Under the pieces are notes generated by a model, which was given only the letters and a program-made list of their open reading frames with translations, did no database searches and was not told the DNA's origin. DNA of 42,163 nt from an uncultured Bacillota bacterium (GTDB lineage: Bacteria > Bacillota > Clostridia > Christensenellales > UBA1242), in NCBI GenBank assembly GCA_947053645.1, contig CAMRTM010000008.1, positions 1-42,163 on the forward strand. The letters are read 5' to 3'. Position numbers and translations under genes: made by a program. Of the stretch, positions 1-10,309 are shown piece by piece. The stretch's first letter is position 1. Each line of letters starts with the position of its first letter.

Positions 1-165
1 CGTATATATTCATTATATGCTCCTTTACTTATTATAACATATTTTTTATCTTTTAACTAATAAAAATATAAAAGATTTGACAATTATTAAAATTTACTTG
101 ATTAAAATTTTACTTTTTGATAATATATTTACATATAGTAAAATTTATTCAGAGGGGGTGTTGGC

Positions 166-564
166 ATGGAAAAGGAAGAATTAAAAGAATTTTTAGAAAG
201 TTATTTATATGATGAACAATATTTAAAGGAAAAAATTAAGGAGCTTGAAAAAATCAAGAACCGCTCCGAGCGGATTTTTGAAGAGAGTGTAGAAGATGTA
301 ACTTTTGTAACAGTGGGACAAAATGAAAAACAAATAGTCCTTGAGATATATTTGAAAAAGCAAAAGATTGAGAATCTATTTCAACAACTTCAACAGCCAT
401 ATAAAACTTTGATGTATTTAAAGTATATAAATTTTTGTAGTTTTGATCAAGTTGCAGATAAAATGAACTATTCTACTAAACGAATTTATCAATTACATAA
501 TGAAGCACTGCAAATGATTCTGAAAAATATTGAAAAAGATAATTTAAAGATTAGCGCAAATTAG
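166..564 (+). CDS. Phage-type transcriptional regulator with C-terminal sigma-70 region 4-like HTH
   Basis: 132 aa; C-terminal LMYLKYINFCSFDQVADKMNYSTKRIYQLHNEAL resembles sigma region 4/ArpU/DUF1492-type HTH; SD-like gagggggtg upstream. Confidence 0.6.
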   Translation: MEKEELKEFLESYLYDEQYLKEKIKELEKIKNRSERIFEESVEDVTFVTVGQNEKQIVLEIYLKKQKIENLFQQLQQPYKTLMYLKYINFCSFDQVADKMNYSTKRIYQLHNEALQMILKNIEKDNLKISAN

Positions 565-599
565 CACTTATTAGCAAAAGTTAGACAGCATTAGAATTT
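550..599 (+). promoter_or_regulatory. Five tandem 10-bp direct repeats (ATTAGCNNNN type) upstream of the tail-like operon
   Basis: ATTAGCGCAA ATTAGCACTT ATTAGCAAAA GTTAGACAGC ATTAGAATTT, exact 10-bp period, followed by TTAAGAATTAAACTATAA. Confidence 0.75.
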
Positions 600-671
600 T
601 TAAGAATTAAACTATAAGGTGAGGAGGTAAATAAGAATAAAAAGTTAAAAGTCGAAAATAAGGAGAAAACA

Positions 672-1316
672 ATGGAAAGTGAATTCATAACTAATCTAAA
701 GCAAACTTCATTAGAAACAATATTAATCGCAATTTTAGTTTTCAGTCTAACAATGCTTATTAAATGGCCAATTAAAAAATTTACAGCTAAGTTTGATGAT
801 AATAAAAGAAAAGCAATAAATACAGTTATTGTTTTTATTCCAATGATATTATCATTGATTTTTAATGGCCTATATTTTGGTATTTTTAAATCTGTATGGT
901 TTGATACGATAGTATTTGATTCAATGACAACTTCGTATTTATTGGCTGTAAGTGTATATGCAGTTTTTACTAGAATAGTTATTTTAGTTAAAGGTGGAAT
1001 AACAATAAACAACAACGATGAACTGAGTAAAGAGACGATCAAATACATAAAATCAAATATAACCATATTATCAAAAGCGTTAAAGTTAGATGAAAAAAAT
1101 CTAACGAATGTAGTTTCAGAGATTGAAAATCTTTTAGAGATTAGAAATAGTATCATATTTAATACATCTTTTCAAGATCTTCCGACCACTGAAAAACTAA
1201 ATAATGAGCTTAATGAACTTGAACAAAAAAAAGAGATGTTAACAAGTTCTATTAGCAAAACACAAACTCAAATAAAAGAATTAAAAGAAACATTAAATAA
1301 AAAAGGGGAAATTTAA
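672..1316 (+). CDS. Membrane protein, several N-terminal TM segments and C-terminal coiled coil
   Basis: ORF 214 aa; hydrophobic N-terminal half and charged EL/K-rich C-terminus; SD aaggag. Confidence 0.5.
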   Translation: MESEFITNLKQTSLETILIAILVFSLTMLIKWPIKKFTAKFDDNKRKAINTVIVFIPMILSLIFNGLYFGIFKSVWFDTIVFDSMTTSYLLAVSVYAVFTRIVILVKGGITINNNDELSKETIKYIKSNITILSKALKLDEKNLTNVVSEIENLLEIRNSIIFNTSFQDLPTTEKLNNELNELEQKKEMLTSSISKTQTQIKELKETLNKKGEI

Positions 1317-1901
1317 ATGGAAACATTTATTGATGAAGTTAGGGAGAATCCTAACAAAATGTACATTAAAGTATTATCTCAAACAGCGGATACTATTCTT
1401 GCAGAGATTACACCAGCATATAAAGTAAAGACGCCTGGAACACCTGTTAATGCGGATCGCATGAACGATTTGGTTGAGGCTGCAGAAAGAAGTGATAACA
1501 ATTCTACTATTGCTAAAAGTACTGCTATTGAGGCTAATAATACTGCTAACAGTGCAGACGCAAAGGCAACCACTGCTTTAACTAATTCGCAAGAAGCAAT
1601 TACAACTGCTAATACGGCGTTACAAAAATCAAATGAGGCTTTGGGTCAAGTAGTAGAAAAACAAGGGACTAAAGTTTATATAAACGGAGAATATGTACCA
1701 TCGTTTGATGCTACTACAAAAGCAAATCAAGTGGATTTTGATACATATAAAGCCAATACAAATCAAAGTATCGTTAATTTGCAAACACTTATTGGACAAT
1801 TACAAGATCAAATTACTGCTTTGCAAACTGAGATTAATAATATGAAAAATGGGACAAGCGTATTTACTTTATTAAAAACAAATACCTTGGATTTAGTGTA
1901 G
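1317..1901 (+). CDS. Phage tail-fibre-like coiled-coil protein
   Basis: VKTPGTPVNADRMNDL motif followed by Ala/Asn/Thr-rich heptad-like stretches; within the operon. Confidence 0.5.
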   Translation: METFIDEVRENPNKMYIKVLSQTADTILAEITPAYKVKTPGTPVNADRMNDLVEAAERSDNNSTIAKSTAIEANNTANSADAKATTALTNSQEAITTANTALQKSNEALGQVVEKQGTKVYINGEYVPSFDATTKANQVDFDTYKANTNQSIVNLQTLIGQLQDQITALQTEINNMKNGTSVFTLLKTNTLDLV

Positions 1902-1910
1902 GAGGTAGAT

Positions 1911-2444
1911 ATGGCTATTATTTTTGATGACAAATATCATAAAATCATAAAAAGTACAACTGATTTTGAGAATAATGCAACTGAAGTTGAAATGAAAGTC
2001 TATGGCAGTCAAAGTGCTCGAGATAGAGAAAAATGTTTAGCAAGTTCAGTTAATGTCTTTTGTAAAAGAGTGCAAGAATATTTAATTGCAAATGTAAGTA
2101 CCCTGATTAATGAAACAAATCAAATTCAACCTATGGATACGATTATAAATAAAGAAGAATTTTTATTGCTTCATCCATCTATCAGGGCAAAAGCTGAAGA
2201 ATATGAAAGTATTCAAACAGAGGGGATATTTCTCATTGACAAAGTTCTTAAAGAAGATATTGATGTTACAAGTTTAAAACACTTAGACAAGTGGAGATTG
2301 TTAGGTTTTACTGAAGAAATGAGTAAAAAAATAGACGTTATCGGAAGTGCGTCAATTTCAGTGGATGGTATTAGAGACTCTAGTCTATTTGCTTTGTATA
2401 ATGCTGCAAAAGAGAAAATTGTTTCACCTGTAATAGATTGTTAG
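1911..2444 (+). CDS. Hypothetical protein of the tail-like operon
   Basis: 177 aa ORF with SD ggaggtagat, tightly packed with its neighbours. Confidence 0.5.
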   Translation: MAIIFDDKYHKIIKSTTDFENNATEVEMKVYGSQSARDREKCLASSVNVFCKRVQEYLIANVSTLINETNQIQPMDTIINKEEFLLLHPSIRAKAEEYESIQTEGIFLIDKVLKEDIDVTSLKHLDKWRLLGFTEEMSKKIDVIGSASISVDGIRDSSLFALYNAAKEKIVSPVIDC

Positions 2445-2453
2445 GAGGTAAAT

Positions 2454-3563
2454 ATGGGAACATTAAAAATTTATGGTGTGAATATTTTACAATATACTAC
2501 TCCAGTCCCAACAAGCGAGGTGGGAACAGCGCATTCTGCATTTACAGATAAAATAAAAGGTATTTCCACAGAACTTGATAGTAAATCAAAAAAAATTGTA
2601 ACTGGATGGAATGTGTATGGTGCTCCTTATGATGCTGCTAGTGGTAAAATTAGAGTCAATGGACAGGTGGTTCCTGTTATGGTAGACGGAACAAGGCCAA
2701 GAAATATTTCAACTAAAGCAACGATTACTGGTTGTGGAGTAACGAAATATATCAATAATGTAAATGGGAATGTTTATCTATCCGACACCGCTAATAGTGC
2801 ATCAGGAACATTAATTGTTAATACAAAAGACGTTAATAAAGATGCTATTTTAAACATTGCTTGCTGGGGAGCAGGTGGTAAAGGTGGTGGTGGCGCATAC
2901 TGGTTTTTAGTTGGGAACTGGGGTGGCGTCGGTGGAGCTGGCGGTGGAAAAGCTTTTCTCACAATACGAATTATAAACAATGATTATGTAAGAATTGTGA
3001 CACAGGCTGATAGTGCTAAAACAGGTAGAACAACAGATAGTAGTGATTATGCTATTGAGTCGCCAAGTCTTATTATGTATGACTCTGAAGGCACTGCCTT
3101 TTGTACTTGTACTGGTGGATGGAGTGGTGTAGCAAACCATCCAAGGTGGCATGCTGATGATTATAAAGGTGCTGGAACAGTCTCGGCTAAAAGCACTGAT
3201 AAAGTCGCAGTAATAGTAAGAAAAATTGCCAGTGGTGTTGCAAACAAGATAGAAAATGGAAGAGCTGGTAGAAGTATTACTTTTTCAGATTCGACTGCTC
3301 CTTCTTTAGGTAATCCTGAAAATAATAAGGGACCTATAGCTTTAACTGGTGCAGGAGGATCTGGACCACAAACTAGGTATGAACAAACAAACGGAAGTGG
3401 TGGGGCAGGTGGTTATGGCGCTGGTGGAAATGCTGGCGATACTGGAAATGGTTCAGGTGGCTCAGCAGGAACAAACGGCGGTGGAGGCGGCGGTGGAGGG
3501 TCTCCAGCCGGTGGATGTGCAGGTGGTGACGGAGGGTTACCAGGATTTAAAATCTTTTACTAA
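2454..3563 (+). CDS. Glycine-rich tail fibre/adhesin-like protein
   Basis: 369 aa; C-terminal GGSGPQTRYEQTNGSGGAGGYGAGGNAGDTGNGSGGSAGTNGGGGGGGGSPAGGCAGGDGGLPG; SD taggaggtaaat. Confidence 0.55.
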   Translation: MGTLKIYGVNILQYTTPVPTSEVGTAHSAFTDKIKGISTELDSKSKKIVTGWNVYGAPYDAASGKIRVNGQVVPVMVDGTRPRNISTKATITGCGVTKYINNVNGNVYLSDTANSASGTLIVNTKDVNKDAILNIACWGAGGKGGGGAYWFLVGNWGGVGGAGGGKAFLTIRIINNDYVRIVTQADSAKTGRTTDSSDYAIESPSLIMYDSEGTAFCTCTGGWSGVANHPRWHADDYKGAGTVSAKSTDKVAVIVRKIASGVANKIENGRAGRSITFSDSTAPSLGNPENNKGPIALTGAGGSGPQTRYEQTNGSGGAGGYGAGGNAGDTGNGSGGSAGTNGGGGGGGGSPAGGCAGGDGGLPGFKIFY

Positions 3564-3567
3564 AATA

Positions 3568-3598
3568 AAAAAAGAACATCATAAGATGTTTTTTTTTG
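3568..3598 (+). terminator. Intrinsic terminator after the glycine-rich gene
   Basis: AAAAAAGAACATCATAAGATGTTTTTTTT. Confidence 0.7.
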
Positions 3599-3658
3599 AT
3601 AATAAAGATGTGCTTTATTTGTTAACAGGTTTTTGAATAAATTTGAGAGAGATGGAAT

Positions 3659-3697
3659 AAAAAAGAGATAGTTTTTTCTACTATCTCTTTTTATTAT
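3659..3697. terminator. Second hairpin/T-tract between the convergent operons
   Basis: AAAAAGAGATAG TTTTTTCTA CTATCTCTTTTT. Confidence 0.55.
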
Positions 3698-3730
3698 TTA
3701 TAATTTATCAAAAGGGCGGTTTAATTTAAT

Positions 3731-3763
3731 AAAAAAGATAAGGAAGAGTCCTTATCTTTTTTA
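3731..3763. terminator. Hairpin overlapping the 3' end of the RHS-associated membrane ORF
   Basis: AAAAAAGATAAGG AAGAGT CCTTATCTTTTTT. Confidence 0.6.
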
Positions 3764-4210
3764 TTCATGAAGGTATTTAAAATATGGAATAATGTTGATT
3801 TCGGTTTTGATATGTTCATAAGGACATAGAATAATTATCGTTTTATATATCTTTTTTGTTAAGTCTATATCAATTTGCTTATTTTTGGCAATTAGACGCA
3901 AGTAACTTAAGGCGAACGAACGCTGATTTTCCTTTACTTCAAATATTTCTTCCCAACTTATTAATGTTATTTTATGTTTAAACCATTTACATTCAATTCC
4001 ATCATTCGACAAAAATATTTTAGTCAATGGTGCTTTGTAGAAAAATAATGTAATAATACACGATATTCCTAAGAGCGAACCACAAATAAAGAAAGGAAAC
4101 AGAGTAGCGAATGACATAGTTCCGATTAAGATTAATATAAAGGATAGCACCAACAGAATGCTAAAAATGATTAATTCTGTTCTATTTTTCCAAAATTCAA
4201 CTTTCATCAC
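3761..4210 (-). CDS. Small membrane protein directly downstream of RHS; candidate cognate immunity protein
   Basis: 149 aa with two predicted TM stretches then a soluble PH-like C-terminus; 9 nt after the RHS stop; SD aaaaggagttgtgATG. Confidence 0.5.
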   Translation of the reverse strand: MMKVEFWKNRTELIIFSILLVLSFILILIGTMSFATLFPFFICGSLLGISCIITLFFYKAPLTKIFLSNDGIECKWFKHKITLISWEEIFEVKENQRSFALSYLRLIAKNKQIDIDLTKKIYKTIIILCPYEHIKTEINIIPYFKYLHE

Positions 4211-4219
4211 AACTCCTTT

Positions 4220-7200
4220 TTAAGAAAAAGAAAAGAAATTATTACTAATAAAATTTCGTATATAATTATACAATTCTTTAAATTTATCTGTTAATAATGA
4301 GAATACAAACTCGGCACCTACGGTTACTCCTGCAAAAATGTTCTGTAAATTCAAATCTTTTAGTACTTTTGATGCATTACCGAACTTGTATCCAAATAGT
4401 GAAATTAAAGCTGAAACAGCGCTTTCACCAGTTAGATTCAACCAATAGCTCTTGTCATCGATAAAATCTCCGTTCATAAAATCTGTTGTTAGACTTCCAA
4501 TAAAATTTCCAGCAAATCCGAGAGTTATTGCCCCTACTGGACCTAATGCAAATCCTAATCCTGTAAGTCCCCCAGAAATGAATCCACCTAAATAACCAGC
4601 CCAATATGAACCACCATTTAATTTGCTTTGTAGTCCTCCAAGGAAACTACCAACCCCTGCACTAATCATTGTGGCTCCAAAAGCGGCCGCAGCACCACCA
4701 GTAAACACAGTTAGAGCAACTCCACCAATTATCAGTGCGGCACTAGCAACTGTTCCAACGATGACTTCCCAATTATTTACGAAGAAGTTTTTAATGCTAT
4801 TCCAAATGTCAGTTAACCAACTTGTTCCTGTATTATCAGTTAGCATAACGGGATTATTCACACAATAAGCATAAAGATTCAATCCGTTCAACTCGGTAGG
4901 TGATAAGTTGCTTATATCATCCACATTAATAAATCTGCCAATCTCAGGGTCATAATATCTACTATTCAAGTAATAGAGATTTGTTTCATAATCGTAATAG
5001 TATGATCTATAACGGAATGGATTTTTGAAAGTGATAAATGCATTAATGTCACTAGTGTCATTGTACATAAAATCACTAGGTATGTCAAGGAATTTGCCGG
5101 TATTGCCAAGGTATTGTGCCTTTTGATTTCCCCAAGCATCATATGAATAACGTGTAATTTGTGTGCCATCTGTCGAATAAATTCCGATTATGTCGTTTTG
5201 AGCATTTTTCTTATAGAAGTAATCTGCATCAACCACATTGTTTTTTAAATGGAATCCAGTCAATCCATCAGCACCATAATAGAAGGTGAGGTCATTACAA
5301 CTGTCATGTTGTTTAATTATTTTGTTTCCATTTAAGAAAAATTGAGTAGTAAAGCCATTAGCAGTCTTCGATGTCCTGAGGCCATTGCAGTTATATTTGA
5401 ACTCGGCTATGTCACTAAATTTATTAAGTTGTCTTCCATGCGACCAAATTAGATTTTTGTCACGGTAAGTAGTTGGATTTCCGATGGCGTCATATTCAAA
5501 CTTTTCTCCGTTATATTCTTTAAGCTGGTCTTTCCAACCAGAAATAGGGTAAAAGTAAGGGAATGTTATGCAAGCCAGAGAATCAAAGGTTTCAGATAAA
5601 GTAAATGAATACTCTCTTCTTTCAGTTATATTACCACCAGCATCATATGTAAATGTTACTGTTTTCTTAAATACATTGTTATCTTCTCGGATAATTCTAG
5701 AAAGACCATCATATTTATAACGTGCGAGTAGATTGTTGTTCTCTCGTATTTCAGTGATATTTCCTTTGTTGTCATAAATATATCGAAGACTCTCTTTTCC
5801 TATTTTATCAATGCCAAATTGAAGCATTGAGATAAGATTTGATGTATGATCTCCAGATTTGAGATAAGAAAAATGTTTTGATAAATTGTTGGTAGTAATT
5901 GAAGAAATTCGGCCAAGTTTGTCATAATCCAGAAGTTGATTAAAAATAGGGCGATTTTCATGTTTTTCATCAGAAAGTTCAATACCAACAAGTTTTGAAT
6001 CAGGAGTTTCTTTATCTAATTGATATTCATAATGGCAACACAGTTCATTATCTCCAAAATTTATTGTTGTCGTTTCTATATTTTTATGCGAGTCGTCATA
6101 AGTGTTAGAGATAATGATATTTTTATCATGTTGTTCTGAATGCATTTCGTAATTATTTCCAAACTTATCGATGAATATTTTTTGGAGTTTTTCACTATTA
6201 GTTAGATCTTTAATAAACACAAGGTTGCCGTAAGTGTCATAGATATTTCTGGAAATCAAGTATAAATCTAAACTGGAGTCAATACCAATATTCTCATTGG
6301 AGAAATTGACATTGGCAGGGAAGAAATAGGTGTCAAGAACATTTCCATCAGCATTAAATGTTTGGAGATACTTCTCCCCATTTGGAAGGGTGGTAATTTC
6401 TTTAAGCGCGGAGTATTCTCTTTTAAAATATATTGACTCATTGCGTCCATTGTCAATATTGATTTGAGATATTCGACCATGGTCATCATAGTTATATTTG
6501 ATTTCAAAACCATTATGTTTTAAAGAAGTTAATAGTTCATTTGTATATCCAAAAGTGTTTGTGTTTTCAACCCCATCAATAGCGACAGAAGTTTCGAGTA
6601 ACCTGTCGGATTTATCGTAACCGAAAACTGTTTTTATGTCATTTTCATCAGTTTTAGCAGAAATAACACCAGTACCTTTGATATATTCAAATTTAGTTAC
6701 TTCTTTACCAAGTTCATTTACATCACTAGTAATATTCCCTTTTTCATCTATGTTTTGTTCTTCATAAAACTTAGATGATGGCTCATATTTGTTGTATGTG
6801 ATGCTTTTGATTAAGCAACCTTTGTCATTATAAACATTCTCTTTTACAATATCATTGTAATCGATAGTTCTGAGAAGTTTACCTTGTTTGTTGTATTCAT
6901 ATGTTGTTATAAACCCTTGTTCAATTGAAACTTTCTCAATTTCCTTATCGTCGTTTTTAATAAAGCGAATCTCTTTTATAAGTTTATTTGAATTGTCATA
7001 TTCATAAATCGTTGCCCAGTCGTCATGAGCAAACTCTTTTCTAACGGGGAGATTATCAGCGTTATATTCTACAACTTCCCAATCGGCTTCTTTAAATTCA
7101 AGGTCAGAGTGTTCAATATTTCCAACATTGTTAGAGTAGTCAATAATGCATTCTATCTTTGTGATAGTTTTTGTTGTATCAATATCTATTGCAAGAGAAC

Positions 7201-10200
7201 AATACTGCCAACCAGTGTTTCTCCAATCAAAAGATTGTTGAACAATTGTAGTGTCTACGTCTCCTTGGTATGAGATTTCGGTTCTTAATTCAAATTTTCG
7301 GTTTTTAATATAGTCAGCGAAGTCTTTTTCTTCATCAGTAATAGTGAATGCAGAATCTGCTTTTGCCCAGCCAGATACGACAAAAGTTCTATGTTTGCAT
7401 AGCGAGTCATTATTATTTAACTCTTTTAACATTTCAGCACTTATCTGAATGGATGCCATAGAGTTATTTTTTGTATCTGGTAAAGTATGCAGTTTTCCAC
7501 AAACTTGATAACTGAATGGAATGCTGTGTCCTCCGCAGGTAGTAGTGCCTAAGAAAAGTGCTGGGACATCTTTAATAGAATCATTATCAAAGCAAACATC
7601 CTCTAAATAGTTTTGTGAATAAGGAAGATTGCTAATCTTTTGGCTAATTTTACTGTCTTGATAGTTTATCTTAGTCGCTCGAACACAATTTTCACCTAAA
7701 TTTTCATCAAATTTATTCTCATAAATGGTTCGAACTTTTCCGAGTTTGTCGAAAAGATAGGTCATGCTTTTGCCTTTAGAATCAGTGAGTGTAGTTGAAG
7801 TATAGTTGTTTTTATAAATTTCAATCTTCTCATCTTCAATAAAATATTCTACAAAGTCATCAATAGTCTTAAAATCAAACTGTTCAAAGCTCTCTTTGCC
7901 TTTATAAACTACTTTTCCGTGTTCAACACTGGTAATAACGGAGATTGGTTGTATTATCTTGGAATCACCATCTTGATAAATTACAACACCCTTACCTGAT
8001 TGGTCAACTACAGCAAAATAGTTTTCTGAATCATTATAGCAGTAATTGCTAGATGTTTGATCAGAATGAATAATTTTTGTTAAATGATTATTTTCATTAC
8101 AGATGAATTTTATAACTCGGTCACGAGAATCAACTATTGATTCTAAAAGCCCAGTTTTATCATAATTTAATAGTATTGTTTTTTCAGCACTATCGATTAT
8201 TTTTTCTATTTTATTCGATTCAAGTGATTTATAGGAAATTGATATTGCATTCTCGTAGGCATCCATTATTAAAATCAGTCTAAATATTTTTTCGTTAGCA
8301 GTTTTACCAAAACCATAGATAACATTATTTTCATCATAGAGATAATGGACTGGGACCTGTGCCTCTAATTGTTTAAGTTTATGAGAAAGTTTTTTAAGTG
8401 ATTTTTCTATTTGGCTGAGGTTTTTAATATTTTCGTTATATTGAAAAATACAACTATCGAGAGTAGATTGAATACTCAGTAATTCAGCATCGCCTATAGC
8501 AGGACTTACAATGTTATTTTCAAGGTCATAGTCTGATCCATATTCTTTAAACATTCTAGCAAGTTCTTTTTTGTATTGTCCAATTTCGTTAAGGTTGGCT
8601 ATGAGCTGCCGTAATTCTTCGTTTGAAAATGTTTTATTATCACCAAAATATGAGGTGAAAATATCCCAAGTTTCATCAACTTCTAATTTATAAATGTGTG
8701 TATCCGCAAACTCATTAAATTTGTCCAAGGCTGATTCTCCGCCCGAATTGGAAGAATTTTCTGGTAAATATTTACTCAAATTACTGTTGCCGGCACAATA
8801 TTTTGTTAAACAATTTATAAATATTTGTTTTTTTAGTTGACTCTGGTTGTTCTCATAAGCGAGTTTACTATCTTCTAATTGTTTTAGTTGGTCACGAACT
8901 TGGATTAGTTCTTCAGGTTCATAATCAACCAATTCGGAACCAGGGATGTCTTTAATTGACGATACGAGTTTTAATCCAGTAGGGGATTCAAGTGAAGTGA
9001 ATACTTCCATTCCCTCTTCTTTCAATTCAATATATTCCAAGTCCTGTGGTAAGTATTGGAAAGAAAAATCGAAATAATTTATGTCAATTTCTGAGTTTGT
9101 TGTCCCCAATTTGTTTGTTCCAAAGGCGATTGCCCCCGAAGATGTGGTTTTTATTTTATTTGAATCGGTTGGATCACTATCAATCAAAAGGCTTATCTCA
9201 TCTTCACCATTTTCAAATGTTGCTATTGCTATTTTTACATTGTATTTACAATCTTTTACAACCATTTGATTCCCAGTGTTTATTTTTTTTGTCCTCTCCT
9301 GTGTAAAGATTTCAATACTAGTACATTTGTATGTCTTTTGTGCGTTTTTAGTTTTTAATAATAAGAAAAGAAAATTAAAATTATCGAGTTTCTCTAATTT
9401 TTCAACTAAGTTTCTAATATTGTTTGAACTATCAAAAACTCTATAGGAAGAATCTTCGAAGCTAAAATTCCTAAGAGTTTCATCTCTTCCATATTGTAAG
9501 TTGCCGTTTAAGTCTACATTTAATGAACTCTTACTTAGACGTATTTTTTTGTTATTTTCGTCCAAGTAATAATACCCTTCTTCGATTATTTGATTTTTTC
9601 CGTCTTTATCTATGTATGTAAATGAAAGTTTTTCGCCATCAACATCTTTAATCAAAAATTGATTGACATTAAGTTGCCAGCCGTCAGGCGTTCCAATATC
9701 TGGTAATTTATCATTTTTTACATCATTATATCTGGCATATATTGAAAAAGGTAGAACATTATTATCTGATGGGACAATTATTGTCTTAAGATCAACTTTT
9801 TCAGTTGCAAGATTAATTGATGCTTTGCCCCCTTTCCCTATGTCAAATTCTTGATAGGAACCATTTTCTTGAAATTCAGCTAAAGAAATATATTCCACAT
9901 CAATATTTCTTGTGTTGTCATCTAAAAAAACGATTCCTTCGTCGAATTTTAGTCTTAATATTTTCTCTTTTTTATTTATGTAATCTTGTAATTCGTCGCT
10001 AATGTTAATGGTTAACATTTGATTAGCGAGTTCCTCTGTAATGTCGGTAATCCTTATATTATCAATAATGATATCCGAGGTAGAGGAATCAGAGCCAGTT
10101 AGATAAACATTTAAACCATTCTCTGGACAAATCATAGATGCGACTTTAATGTTTAAAAACGCATCTACAATTTTTAAATTGCTCATGTTTTGTGGAATAG

Positions 10201-10261
10201 AAACATTGAGGCAATTATTTGCTATGTTAATAGCTTGTGAATCAATAGTTAATTTTTTCAT
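4220..10261 (-). CDS. RHS/YD-repeat polymorphic toxin-like protein, 2013 aa
   Basis: Many YD-like repeats (e.g. YDAAGNITERREY, YDAIGNPTTYRD), RHS core-end signature YLNSRYYDPEIGRFINVDD...NLYAYCVNNPVMLTDNTG, variable hydrophobic C-terminal tip; DNRLRE-like N-terminus; SD aaaaggagataaaaa. Confidence 0.85.
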   Translation of the reverse strand: MKKLTIDSQAINIANNCLNVSIPQNMSNLKIVDAFLNIKVASMICPENGLNVYLTGSDSSTSDIIIDNIRITDITEELANQMLTINISDELQDYINKKEKILRLKFDEGIVFLDDNTRNIDVEYISLAEFQENGSYQEFDIGKGGKASINLATEKVDLKTIIVPSDNNVLPFSIYARYNDVKNDKLPDIGTPDGWQLNVNQFLIKDVDGEKLSFTYIDKDGKNQIIEEGYYYLDENNKKIRLSKSSLNVDLNGNLQYGRDETLRNFSFEDSSYRVFDSSNNIRNLVEKLEKLDNFNFLFLLLKTKNAQKTYKCTSIEIFTQERTKKINTGNQMVVKDCKYNVKIAIATFENGEDEISLLIDSDPTDSNKIKTTSSGAIAFGTNKLGTTNSEIDINYFDFSFQYLPQDLEYIELKEEGMEVFTSLESPTGLKLVSSIKDIPGSELVDYEPEELIQVRDQLKQLEDSKLAYENNQSQLKKQIFINCLTKYCAGNSNLSKYLPENSSNSGGESALDKFNEFADTHIYKLEVDETWDIFTSYFGDNKTFSNEELRQLIANLNEIGQYKKELARMFKEYGSDYDLENNIVSPAIGDAELLSIQSTLDSCIFQYNENIKNLSQIEKSLKKLSHKLKQLEAQVPVHYLYDENNVIYGFGKTANEKIFRLILIMDAYENAISISYKSLESNKIEKIIDSAEKTILLNYDKTGLLESIVDSRDRVIKFICNENNHLTKIIHSDQTSSNYCYNDSENYFAVVDQSGKGVVIYQDGDSKIIQPISVITSVEHGKVVYKGKESFEQFDFKTIDDFVEYFIEDEKIEIYKNNYTSTTLTDSKGKSMTYLFDKLGKVRTIYENKFDENLGENCVRATKINYQDSKISQKISNLPYSQNYLEDVCFDNDSIKDVPALFLGTTTCGGHSIPFSYQVCGKLHTLPDTKNNSMASIQISAEMLKELNNNDSLCKHRTFVVSGWAKADSAFTITDEEKDFADYIKNRKFELRTEISYQGDVDTTIVQQSFDWRNTGWQYCSLAIDIDTTKTITKIECIIDYSNNVGNIEHSDLEFKEADWEVVEYNADNLPVRKEFAHDDWATIYEYDNSNKLIKEIRFIKNDDKEIEKVSIEQGFITTYEYNKQGKLLRTIDYNDIVKENVYNDKGCLIKSITYNKYEPSSKFYEEQNIDEKGNITSDVNELGKEVTKFEYIKGTGVISAKTDENDIKTVFGYDKSDRLLETSVAIDGVENTNTFGYTNELLTSLKHNGFEIKYNYDDHGRISQINIDNGRNESIYFKREYSALKEITTLPNGEKYLQTFNADGNVLDTYFFPANVNFSNENIGIDSSLDLYLISRNIYDTYGNLVFIKDLTNSEKLQKIFIDKFGNNYEMHSEQHDKNIIISNTYDDSHKNIETTTINFGDNELCCHYEYQLDKETPDSKLVGIELSDEKHENRPIFNQLLDYDKLGRISSITTNNLSKHFSYLKSGDHTSNLISMLQFGIDKIGKESLRYIYDNKGNITEIRENNNLLARYKYDGLSRIIREDNNVFKKTVTFTYDAGGNITERREYSFTLSETFDSLACITFPYFYPISGWKDQLKEYNGEKFEYDAIGNPTTYRDKNLIWSHGRQLNKFSDIAEFKYNCNGLRTSKTANGFTTQFFLNGNKIIKQHDSCNDLTFYYGADGLTGFHLKNNVVDADYFYKKNAQNDIIGIYSTDGTQITRYSYDAWGNQKAQYLGNTGKFLDIPSDFMYNDTSDINAFITFKNPFRYRSYYYDYETNLYYLNSRYYDPEIGRFINVDDISNLSPTELNGLNLYAYCVNNPVMLTDNTGTSWLTDIWNSIKNFFVNNWEVIVGTVASAALIIGGVALTVFTGGAAAAFGATMISAGVGSFLGGLQSKLNGGSYWAGYLGGFISGGLTGLGFALGPVGAITLGFAGNFIGSLTTDFMNGDFIDDKSYWLNLTGESAVSALISLFGYKFGNASKVLKDLNLQNIFAGVTVGAEFVFSLLTDKFKELYNYIRNFISNNFFSFS

Positions 10262-10309
10262 TTTTTATCTCCTTTTATTTATTGATTTCACTTTCAGTAT
10301 AATTCTTAT

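Noticed and set aside
550-599. CRISPR-like array
   Set aside because: Repeat unit is 10 bp with no spacers and no cas genes.
581-1156. 191-aa minus-strand ORF
   Set aside because: Antisense to the membrane-protein ORF 672-1316, which has the better SD and operon context.
2774-3152. Minus-strand ORFs opposite the glycine-rich gene
   Set aside because: Antisense shadows with proline/serine-biased composition.
3349-3636. 95-aa ORF (MQEDLDHKLGMNKQ...)
   Set aside because: Out-of-frame shadow of the glycine-rich gene; low-complexity translation.
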